From Geopsychrobacter sp. (GTDB lineage: Bacteria; Desulfobacterota; Desulfuromonadia; Desulfuromonadales; Geopsychrobacteraceae), in contig JAKIUS010000015.1 in assembly GCA_021647445.1 (NCBI GenBank), positions 1-11,427 of the forward strand: a stretch of 11,427 nt of DNA, given 5' to 3'. The notes under the pieces are model-generated. The model ran no database searches, was not told the DNA's origin, and saw only the letters and a list, made by a program, of their open reading frames with translations. The position numbers and the translations under genes were made by a program. Positions 1 to 5,030 of the stretch are shown in pieces. Positions within the stretch are counted from its first letter, which is position 1. Every line of letters starts with the position of its first letter.

Positions 1-56
1 TTGGTATATTTAAAGTCAGCAAAAAGGCGGTCCAGTAATTCTTTATCGATGGCCAT
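1..56 (-). CDS. IS256-family transposase, N-terminal fragment (cut by window edge)
   Basis: The minus strand from the ATG at 56 reads MAIDKELLDRLFADFKYT and then leaves the window. This closely resembles the usual start of IS256-family (mutator-type) DDE transposases, which begin with a DKELLD-L-ADY type segment before a PEDL-GENGLLKQL region. A clear ribosome-binding site, AAGGAG, sits 5 bases upstream of the ATG. Only 18 residues are visible, so neither the DDE catalytic residues nor intactness can be judged. The family call rests on this short N-terminus plus the terminal-repeat-like sequence just upstream. Confidence 0.7.
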   Translation of the reverse strand, partial: MAIDKELLDRLFADFKYT

Positions 57-127
57 GTTAGCTCCTTAGAAGGTCGGGGCACGATGTACCCCAGGATGGC
101 CATTTACACAATCTTTTTTACACCCTC
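1..127 (-). mobile_element. IS256-family insertion sequence, transposase-proximal end
   Basis: Upstream of the transposase start, the minus strand carries GGGTGTAAAAAAGATTGTGT at about 107-126, followed by AAATGG. This resembles IS256-family terminal inverted repeats, which typically contain a TGTGTAAA-like block. A short GGGG...CCCC hairpin lies between this repeat and the ribosome-binding site (about 76-93). The outer boundary near 127 is an estimate, because the other end and the 8-9 bp target duplication lie outside the window. The element ends about 50 bases beyond the stop of the cation transporter gene and does not interrupt it. Confidence 0.55.
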
Positions 128-177
128 CTTTGTCCCCAGCGGTACTTTCGTTGTTCCCCCGCAACCGCAACTGGACG

Positions 178-1080
178 TCAACAGCAAACCTTGTTGCAAT
201 GGTCGATCTCGAACTCCAGTGTCGAGTGAATAATGGAAAACCGTTTCTTAAGCTCTGCTTTCAACGCTATCTTGATCTGCTCTGATTCAATAAAATTGGC
301 AATGACCACATGGGCCTCTAGGGCATTTTTATGTTCATCGAGTTGCCAGATATGGAGATGATGAATATTTGAAACCCCTTCGACAGACTCCATGACATTG
401 ACCACTTCATTAATGGAGATACCTTCCGGCGTACCTTCCATGAGGATATGGATAGTTTTGGGTAGCAGTGTAGCCGCTTGATAGAGCACATAACCGGCGA
501 TGAGTAGGGTCAGCAGCGTATCGCTCAAGTACCAGTCATAAAGCAGAATCAATGTTCCGGCGACGATGACCCCCACCGAGGCCAGAGCATCTGAGACATT
601 GTGCAGAAAGGCGGCCCGGATATTCATACTGTGTTTTGACATGGTATAGGTCAGTATTGCTGTGGCGATATCAATCACCAGAGCGACACCTGCGACAATG
701 ATAACCATCCAGCCTTCAATGACCTGTGGTTCAAATACGCGCCATATCGCCTCATAGATCAGATATAGCCCCACCAACACCAACGTGACGAGATTGATCA
801 GCGCGGCAATCACCTCAGCCCGTTTATAGCCAAAAGTTTTGAAGTGGTCGGGGGGTTGTCTGCCGATCCTGCGTGCCACCAATGCAATTAGCAATGAGGC
901 AGCATCACTAAAATTATGCAAGGCATCGGCAATCAAGGCAAGACTGCCGGAGATGATGCCGCCAACCACCTGCGCCAGTGTCAACAGCATATTGATAACG
1001 ATGGCGACAACCAGCCGCCGATCGTCCAGCCTCTCTACGTCATGATGATGACATTTTGGCTGGATTGAATGTTTTTCCAT
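178..1080 (-). CDS. Cation diffusion facilitator (CDF) transporter, zinc/cadmium-type efflux pump
   Basis: This 300-residue inner-membrane protein has the CzcD/ZitB-like layout: a short His-rich N-terminus (CHHHD, residues 10-14), six hydrophobic segments between about 24 and 205, and a cytosolic C-terminal domain. The paired HxxxD metal-site motifs are visible in TM2 (H55-N-F-S-D59) and TM5 (H160-N-V-S-D164), the arrangement known from Zn/Cd exporters of the family. FGYKRAEV (83-90) before TM3 and LHIWQL in the C-terminal domain are also typical. The family exports divalent cations in exchange for protons. An in-frame GTG at 1086 would add two residues, but the ATG at 1080 is preferred because AAAGG sits 5 bases before it. 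The gene looks intact and lies between an IS256-like end and a broken RAYT gene, so recent acquisition is possible. The exact metal cannot be fixed from sequence. Confidence 0.9.
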   Translation of the reverse strand: MEKHSIQPKCHHHDVERLDDRRLVVAIVINMLLTLAQVVGGIISGSLALIADALHNFSDAASLLIALVARRIGRQPPDHFKTFGYKRAEVIAALINLVTLVLVGLYLIYEAIWRVFEPQVIEGWMVIIVAGVALVIDIATAILTYTMSKHSMNIRAAFLHNVSDALASVGVIVAGTLILLYDWYLSDTLLTLLIAGYVLYQAATLLPKTIHILMEGTPEGISINEVVNVMESVEGVSNIHHLHIWQLDEHKNALEAHVVIANFIESEQIKIALKAELKKRFSIIHSTLEFEIDHCNKVCC

Positions 1081-1136
1081 GCTCACCTTTGGAGGAGATG
1101 TATGGCAACTCCTCTCACTCAGGTACTCACTGTGAG

Positions 1137-1191
1137 GTCATAAGGTCGCAAATCACTTCTAACTGCCCGAGTGGATTTGCGGCGTTATGCC
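1137..1191. repeat. Imperfect palindrome, REP-like stem-loop
   Basis: Arms 1137-1154 and 1174-1191 are inverted copies of each other over 18 positions: 15 Watson-Crick pairs, one G-T wobble (1146/1182) and two mismatches (1138/1190 and 1144/1184), around a 19-base loop. The innermost 8 pairs, CGCAAATC with GATTTGCG, are perfect. It lies 37 bases beyond the stop of the RAYT gene and 57 bases before the CDF gene. RAYT transposases act on imperfect palindromes of this general kind (REPs), so it may be a REP relic. There is no T-tract on either side, so a terminator is unlikely. Confidence 0.5.
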
Positions 1192-1227
1192 TTTTATTGC
1201 CCCACTGTTTTGATATGGGTACGTTGT

Positions 1228-2203
1228 TTACAAATCCGCTTTCCCTAAAAATGCATGTAATCCCGCATCTTTTTTAAATAGTTTCTGCCCACGACTGGCG
1301 GCCCGACTGACGGCAGAGGTTGAGTAGCCCAGACGCGCGGCTATGCTGACCCCAGAAAAGTGATAATGACGAATTGCCAGATAGCAGATTACCGCCTTGG
1401 CACGAACAAAGATCGGTTGACGGCAAGGCAGAGACAAATCTGAGTCGGCAATGTTGTAGTAGGTCGTAATCTCGGATACGAGTTGATTTATCGATAGGCC
1501 TGCGTCAATTTTGTTTTGTGCTGCAGATAAGACCTGCTCAATAAATTCGCCGCCGCCGAGGATTCGGTCATCATAATCATCATCATCTCCGAGACTAGCG
1601 TCGTAAGCCTGGCTTACGATTCTTCCGCCGCGTGAAAGTTTTTGCTTTTTGTCCTGCAGTCCATCTGCGAGAAACTGTCGGTAGTGCAGAACTGCGGTCT
1701 TTTTTCGTTTGGAAAACAGCGGGAGGATTTCATCTTCTTTAATAAAATGAAAATCTGGTTTTCCTATGAATTGGCGATGTCCGCACCAGCGATAATTGTC
1801 CAGATCTTCAAGCCGATCGACAATTTTAGCGCGTACAGGGTTTAAGTGGATGTAGCGAACCAGTTCGAGCAGGTAGGTTTCATCGTCACAGACGATCGAT
1901 TTATAGCGATTCTGGAAAAGATGGCCGCTTCTTTTGTGACGCAGATTAAATGTGACGGCATAGCCGGAGAGTAACCTGCGCATAAAATGGGAGAGAGAAG
2001 ATTCCGTCGGTGATAGCAGCAGGTGAACATGGTTGTCGAGCAGCGCCCAGGCAAAGCCGTTTTTGTTTCAGACAGCAATAAACCCAACGCCGGATAAAGT
2101 CCTCGCGATCTTCATCGTTGAGAAAGATATCGGCGCGCGCAACACCTCTGACGATGACGTGTTGTAGAAGGCCGGGGATGTCTATGCGAGCTTGGCGTGG
2201 CAT
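1228..2203 (-). pseudogene. REP-associated tyrosine transposase (RAYT, Y1/TnpA_REP family), broken by two frameshifts
   Basis: Three successive reading frames together make one RAYT protein. From the ATG at 2203 the first frame reads MPRQARIDIPGLLQHVIVRG...DFIRR, a typical RAYT start. Near 2088 the homology moves to a second frame (LGLLLSETKTA). Near 2056 it moves to a third (FAWALLDNHVHLLLS), which stays open to the stop at 1228. The third frame holds the HUH metal-binding motif HVH inside NHVHLLL and the RYIHLNPVRA motif. It ends in a helix-turn-helix-like stretch (RAKAVICYLAIRHYHFSGVSIAARLGYS) seen in RAYTs with a DnaA/HTH-like tail. The span is 976 bases, one more than a multiple of three, which fits two single-base losses from a gene of about 325 codons. 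RAYTs are HUH nucleases linked to REP palindromes. No single frame gives a full protein; the ATG at 1983 would give only the part after the HUH motif. Sequencing error cannot be excluded, although two shifts 30 bases apart argue for decay. Confidence 0.88.
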
Positions 2204-2209
2204 GAGAGG

Positions 2210-2237
2210 AGGATAGCAGGGTTTGTGGATTTGTCAA
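2210..2237 (-). promoter_or_regulatory. Probable sigma-70 promoter of the RAYT gene, near-leaderless
   Basis: On the minus strand TTGACA (2232-2237) is followed after 16 bases by TATCCT (2210-2215), preceded by TGC, an extended -10 arrangement. The expected start of transcription falls at about 2203-2205, essentially on the RAYT ATG at 2201-2203. No AGGAG-like site precedes that ATG, so the message may be leaderless. The -35 lies inside the 27-bp repeat. Confidence 0.5.
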
Positions 2238-2243
2238 CTACGT
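2217..2243. repeat. 27-bp direct repeat, copy 1
   Basis: On the plus strand this copy runs from CAGGGTTTGTGGATTT through TCAACTACGT and matches 2482-2508 at 26 of 27 positions; the difference is G here against A in copy 2, just before TCAACTACGT. It carries the -35 box of the RAYT promoter and provides the TAG stop of the integrase remnant. The two copies are 265 bases apart, start to start. Confidence 0.85.
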
Positions 2244-2366
2244 CCCCTCGTCCGTCCGAAAGAAAGCGGCCAGATTCTTGACCGCACTGACGTAACAGTG
2301 TTGGGTTCGTTCTGCATAGCCATGGAGTTGAAGATCCTGAATCATTCTGCGTCTGAGTTCCGTCAT
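2238..2366 (-). pseudogene. Truncated tyrosine-recombinase (phage-type integrase) N-terminal SAM-like fragment, 42 codons
   Basis: From the ATG at 2366, preceded by GGAGGA, the minus strand encodes MTELRRRMIQDLQLHGYAER and then TQHCYVSAVKNLAAFFRTDE, GT and TAG. The pattern M-I-DLQL-GY-ERTQ-CYV-AV--LA-FF matches the N-terminal core-binding (SAM-like) domain of tyrosine recombinases, including the integrase-like proteins found with IS91-type elements. Those proteins normally run to about 300 residues with a C-terminal catalytic domain carrying R-H-R-Y residues; none of that is present here. Resemblance ends after about residue 36 (LAAFF), and the stop codon comes from the direct repeat at 2217-2243. 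This is therefore a remnant cut off at a recombination junction. Whether the small peptide is made, given its intact ribosome-binding site, is unknown. Confidence 0.65.
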
Positions 2367-2430
2367 GACATCCTCCGTACGAAAAGGGTTATGTCAAAAC
2401 GGTATCAACTCACAGAACTGAATGGGAAAA

Positions 2431-2453
2431 GGTAGCAAGAATGCTGCCTTTTT
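2431..2453 (+). terminator. Small hairpin with T-tract (weak plus-strand terminator candidate)
   Basis: GGTAGC (2431-2436) can pair with GCTGCC (2443-2448), with one G-T wobble, around a 6-base loop and is followed by TTTTT. A competing partner, GCTACC, lies at 2457-2462 and pairs perfectly with the same left arm. No plus-strand gene ends here, so the role is unclear; it may be an end structure of a decayed element. Confidence 0.3.
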
Positions 2454-2481
2454 GAAGCTACCGCGAAGCGGTTTAGGTCAA

Positions 2482-2508
2482 CAGGGTTTGTGGATTTATC
2501 AACTACGT
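2482..2508. repeat. 27-bp direct repeat, copy 2
   Basis: This is the second copy of the repeat at 2217-2243, with one difference. On the minus strand its -35-like box reads TTGATA. The bases after the conserved block give no -10 box at the right distance, so this copy lacks the promoter seen in copy 1. Together the copies bracket the integrase remnant and its leader. Copy 2 marks the border with the HEPN pair. The rest of the gene-free stretch around it holds only the hairpins and short repeats listed separately. Confidence 0.85.
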
Positions 2509-2515
2509 TGGTTTA

Positions 2516-2549
2516 CTTGTTCTGCCTTGTTCTACCGTCTCCTTGTTCT
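2516..2549. repeat. Three short direct repeats of CTTGTTCT
   Basis: CTTGTTCT occurs at 2516-2523, 2526-2533 and 2542-2549. The last two copies continue with AC. They lie just downstream of the stop of the 134-aa partner gene, between it and the 27-bp repeat. No function is recognised. Confidence 0.5.
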
Positions 2550-2557
2550 ACATATCC

Positions 2558-2962
2558 TTATTTGTTATGCGCTATTGGTAGGAGACGATAGATATAAGCG
2601 TCCTCGATTACATTGCCATTAATTACATTCTGCTTGAAGCGAATGCCACTGATCTCTGGACCAGTGTTTATGGCTAAGCGAAGAAGCGAAACAATGGGTG
2701 AGTCTGGTTTTGCAAGAGTAACGTCATCAAGGTTTAAACTTGAGCAGTCTGGTGTTTTTTTTATGATATTTTGAATTTTTTTGTAAATGTCTCTTGGGCC
2801 GATTTGACCTACTTTCATTTCTGCGATAATAAGTTTCCAGGTTTCAATATCGCTGAAGTAAAACCAAAAGGCCGCATTCGGACTTAGCTCTTTTTGGTCT
2901 AACTCACGAACCAGTGCTCGGCCAGCTTGTATCATGCCGTCTGTTAAGCTTGAATTTACCAT
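2558..2962 (-). CDS. Uncharacterised protein coupled to the HEPN gene (134 aa)
   Basis: No named family is assigned. The protein is soluble, with no signal peptide or membrane segment. It starts with MVNSSLTDGMIQAGRALVRELD, which looks helical. A short stretch suggestive of beta-strands, AAFWFYFSDIETWKLIIAE (about 30-48), follows. It ends with a conserved-looking tail, GPEISGIRFKQNVINGNVIE (about 101-120) followed by DAYIYRL. From memory, similar proteins occur beside HEPN-type genes in other bacteria; that is unchecked. Its ATG overlaps the end of the upstream gene (ATGGTAA, 7 bases), so translation is probably coupled and the two products are expected to work in a fixed ratio. That layout, the small size and the mobile-element surroundings suggest a toxin-antitoxin or defence-type partner, but which member would be toxic cannot be told. 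The DNA is visibly more AT-rich than the transporter operon. Confidence 0.7.
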   Translation of the reverse strand: MVNSSLTDGMIQAGRALVRELDQKELSPNAAFWFYFSDIETWKLIIAEMKVGQIGPRDIYKKIQNIIKKTPDCSSLNLDDVTLAKPDSPIVSLLRLAINTGPEISGIRFKQNVINGNVIEDAYIYRLLPIAHNK

Positions 2963-3372
2963 TTCTTTTTAATCCAAGGGAGAATGCCATTTGTTCTTGT
3001 CGTGCAGGCTGAATAAATGTCTCTTGCTTGCGCTTCTGTTATTCCAAGCTCATACCTTTTAGCTTCAGACCAATCTTTTACCACAGCCCAGTTTATTGCA
3101 AGGGCTGAATTAGCGTTTTTGTCTCTTTCAAACTCGGGTGAAAGTCCAGCTACCCTCATAAGTTTTTCGAGATCGTGAGTAAAGGCTTCATTGGCTAATT
3201 TCTTATTTGGGAAGTCATATAGCTTCACCTGCTTAGCCACGCATGCCTTTAGAGCACATTCTATCGCATACCCGATTAGATAATAGGCTCCAGAGAAATG
3301 CCCCGCACCGAGTAGCGCATGAGCCTCTTTAACTCTCGTTTTTGCTATTTCTTGGAAATCAGATCTCTTCAT
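2956..3372 (-). CDS. HEPN-domain-like protein (138 aa)
   Basis: This small helical protein has a HEPN-type core: RVKEAHALLGAGHFSGAYYL (13-32) followed by IGYAIECALKACVA (33-46), a segment FTHDLEKLM (64-72), and a C-terminal helix region ending ILPWIKKKW. The AYYL-GYAIE-ALKA pattern followed by HDL--L is typical of HEPN proteins, many of which pair with minimal nucleotidyltransferases or act as RNases in toxin-antitoxin and defence systems. The usual catalytic R-x4-6-H motif of toxic HEPN RNases is not visible in the C-terminal half. An R-x4-H match at R13-H18 lies in the first helix and is probably chance. The neighbouring gene is not a recognisable nucleotidyltransferase (no GSxxxG-D-D pattern), so this is not the common HEPN-MNT pair. 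The start is the ATG at 3372; only a weak AAAGCG precedes it. Confidence 0.72.
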   Translation of the reverse strand: MKRSDFQEIAKTRVKEAHALLGAGHFSGAYYLIGYAIECALKACVAKQVKLYDFPNKKLANEAFTHDLEKLMRVAGLSPEFERDKNANSALAINWAVVKDWSEAKRYELGITEAQARDIYSACTTRTNGILPWIKKKW

Positions 3373-3378
3373 TTCGCT

Positions 3379-3384
3379 TTATCA
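3379..3384 (-). promoter_or_regulatory. Possible -10 box ahead of the HEPN pair
   Basis: TATGAT on the minus strand lies just upstream of the HEPN ATG, so a transcript would begin almost at the start codon. No convincing -35 box is seen 16-18 bases further up (ATGGTA at best), so this is a weak call. Confidence 0.25.
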
Positions 3385-3458
3385 TATTTTCGTTTTTGAC
3401 GCATACCATTTACTATCTGGACTCTAGGATATCGAATATCATGGGTTCGGTAATTCCA

Positions 3459-3494
3459 GAATAGGGTGGATTCTATCCATTCTGAATAGCGTGG
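3459..3494. repeat. Short direct repeat GAATAG(G/C)GTGG
   Basis: GAATAGGGTGG (3459-3469) recurs as GAATAGCGTGG (3484-3494), a 25-base period with one difference. It is followed by the small palindrome TCCCTTGGGA (3501-3510). It lies in the gap between the HEPN pair and the barrel-gene terminator, where no gene is seen, and may be a remnant of a dispersed intergenic repeat. Confidence 0.4.
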
Positions 3495-3511
3495 TCACAG
3501 TCCCTTGGGAT

Positions 3512-3558
3512 TCACAAAAAAAGACCAGATTGCGGATGCTATCTGGTCTTTTGGTTTT
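3512..3558. terminator. Bidirectional rho-independent terminator after the outer-membrane barrel gene
   Basis: A perfect 12-bp stem (AAAAGACCAGAT at 3519-3530 with ATCTGGTCTTTT at 3541-3552) surrounds a 10-base loop. Read on the minus strand it ends in a run of seven T, as expected about 90 bases after the barrel gene's stop. On the plus strand a T-rich stretch (TTTTGGTTTTTT) follows, so it could work both ways. It also separates the core genes from the mobile patch on the left. Confidence 0.88.
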
Positions 3559-3645
3559 TTATATTGTTTCCCCCGCAAAATATAGATGTGCGCGCATTAA
3601 AGCATTTCAAATACTGTTCGTCAAATCTGCGTGTTTACGCTGCGC

Positions 3646-4407
3646 TTAAAAGCGCACCAGCGCACCGACAAAGGGGCCGCTGAAATCGACGTCGACGTAT
3701 ACGTCTGTTTCGTCAATTTTCAGATTAAATGTTCGGTAACCGGCATACACGCCGACCAGAGGAAGAGGTGAAAATTCTACTTGTGCCTCGGCATCCAGGA
3801 AACTATTCCCATTGTATTCGACATAACCAACGCGGCCGACAATCGCCAGGTAATCGGCAAGACCGATGCGGGTGCGGGCTCCGATAGTGGGGATGGGTAG
3901 GGTGGCGCTGTCATGTTCGTTGATTCCGGCGGCGACATCGACAAAATCGATCTGGGCGTCAATGACCTTGACCGCGATTTCCGGTCCTAACTGAAAACGG
4001 ATCGGAGTGTCATCCATGTTGATCAGGTTGAAGGTGTAGCCAATATCGTAAAGGTTCAGTTTCACTTTTGACGTAACCGTATCGGTGGCGGAGAAGGCCT
4101 GGCCGTTGTAGTTACCGCTGATGGTCATCTGTCCGCTGCCGGCAAAATCAATCGGCAGGTAGCCGAGGGACAGGCGGGAGCGGCCGAACTGGAAGGCAAC
4201 CTCTGCGGTCAGACCTTCACTGTCGGCGAGGTTAACATCCTTTTCAATGTCGATACGGGCACCAACGCCATTTTTATTGCCCGCTAAGGTGCCGCTTGGA
4301 GCCAGGCTTTGATAACCGAGCTTTAAAGAGACAACTTCATCTGCCAGGGCGGGCATGGTGATAAAAAAAAGTAAGGTGCAGAGAATCAGCGAACGATATG
4401 GGAACAT
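3646..4407 (-). CDS. Outer-membrane beta-barrel protein
   Basis: This 253-residue protein has a clear signal peptide (MFPYRSLILCTLLFFITMPA, then LA) with probable cleavage after A22, leaving a mature chain of about 231 residues. The mature part alternates polar and hydrophobic residues in short strands (for example AEVAFQFGRSRLSLGYLPI, VKLNLYDIGYTF, RVGYVEYNG, VGVYAGYRTFNL). It ends VGALVRF, with the C-terminal Phe used as the assembly signal of outer-membrane barrels. The start is firm: AAGGAGG lies 6 bases before the ATG. The gene begins 75 bases after xpt without a clear terminator between them, so read-through from the purine operon is possible, and the hairpin near 3535 ends the unit. 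The specific role is unknown. A channel serving the neighbouring importer is possible only by position; no match to nucleoside porin Tsx was recognised. Confidence 0.82.
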   Translation of the reverse strand: MFPYRSLILCTLLFFITMPALADEVVSLKLGYQSLAPSGTLAGNKNGVGARIDIEKDVNLADSEGLTAEVAFQFGRSRLSLGYLPIDFAGSGQMTISGNYNGQAFSATDTVTSKVKLNLYDIGYTFNLINMDDTPIRFQLGPEIAVKVIDAQIDFVDVAAGINEHDSATLPIPTIGARTRIGLADYLAIVGRVGYVEYNGNSFLDAEAQVEFSPLPLVGVYAGYRTFNLKIDETDVYVDVDFSGPFVGALVRF

Positions 4408-4482
4408 GAAGAGCCTCCTTGAGAAAATGGGTAAATTTAAGTTTTGAGCAAAGAGTTTAACATTGAATTTAATCTCTGTTGG

Positions 4483-5013
4483 TTAAATGTCTTGTAGATC
4501 TTTTAAGGTCAGGATTGATTCAATATCAGATCGTGTCGATTTGTTGATGATCACCGCACTGCCGATCAGTTCTGCCCTGGCCTGGTTGATGATCTCCAAG
4601 ATAGCTTTATGGGTGGCCCCTTTGGCGAAGAAATCGTCGATGAAGAGCATGCGTTCGCCGGGGTGTAAAACCTCTTTTGCGACGTGGAGTGTCGTGGTTT
4701 CTTGTTTGGTGAAGCTGTAGCTGTCGGCGGTGTAGACATCGCCCATGGTTGAAGGAGCCTTCTTCTTGGCAAAAACATAAGGCACGCCAAGCATACCAGC
4801 GACAGGTTGAGCGAGAATAATACCGCTGGTTTCGGCGGTGATGATCTTCTCGATACGTTGGTCGAGGAAGCGGGTCGCTATATCGGCGGCCAGCAGATCA
4901 ATCAGTTGTGGATCGACCATGTGGTTCAGAAATCGGTCAACCTTGATAATGTCTCCATTGACCTGGCCGTCGCGCTTAATCCGTTCGAGCAGGGTCTGGG
5001 CGGCGTGGTTCAT
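4483..5013 (-). CDS. xpt: Xanthine phosphoribosyltransferase
   Basis: This 176-residue cytosolic type I phosphoribosyltransferase converts xanthine plus PRPP to XMP plus pyrophosphate, in purine salvage. It aligns by eye with Bacillus Xpt: KVDRFLNHMVDP (24-35; Bacillus has KVDSFLNHQIDP), TAETSGI (59-65), YSFTKQ (99-104) and the PRPP-binding loop MLFIDDFFAKGAT (122-134). It is slightly shorter than the 194-residue Bacillus enzyme. The frame stays open upstream to 5301, but that part overlaps the permease gene out of frame. The ATG at 5013 has GAGGA 6 bases ahead and gives the expected Xpt N-terminus. It follows the permease by 17 bases, so it belongs to the transporter operon. Adenine phosphoribosyltransferase is the main alternative, but the KVD-FLNH and SFTKQ motifs favour Xpt. 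Confidence 0.9.
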   Translation of the reverse strand: MNHAAQTLLERIKRDGQVNGDIIKVDRFLNHMVDPQLIDLLAADIATRFLDQRIEKIITAETSGIILAQPVAGMLGVPYVFAKKKAPSTMGDVYTADSYSFTKQETTTLHVAKEVLHPGERMLFIDDFFAKGATHKAILEIINQARAELIGSAVIINKSTRSDIESILTLKDLQDI

Positions 5014-5030
5014 TTGCGATCCTCGCGATC

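Noticed and set aside
1137..1191. Integron attC site
   Set aside because: GCGTTATGCC at the right end recalls an attC core, but the sequence does not fit RYYYAAC/GTTRRRY, the second pair of boxes is missing, and no cassette array or integron integrase is seen.
2558..2580. attC-like TTATTTGTTATGCGC at the end of the HEPN partner gene
   Set aside because: The motif is part of the coding end of the gene, and no matching second arm occurs downstream, so it cannot fold as an attC.
2956..3372. R13-x4-H18 as an active HEPN RNase motif
   Set aside because: In known HEPN RNases the motif lies near the C-terminal helix; here it is in the first helix where the family has no catalytic His, so chance is more likely.
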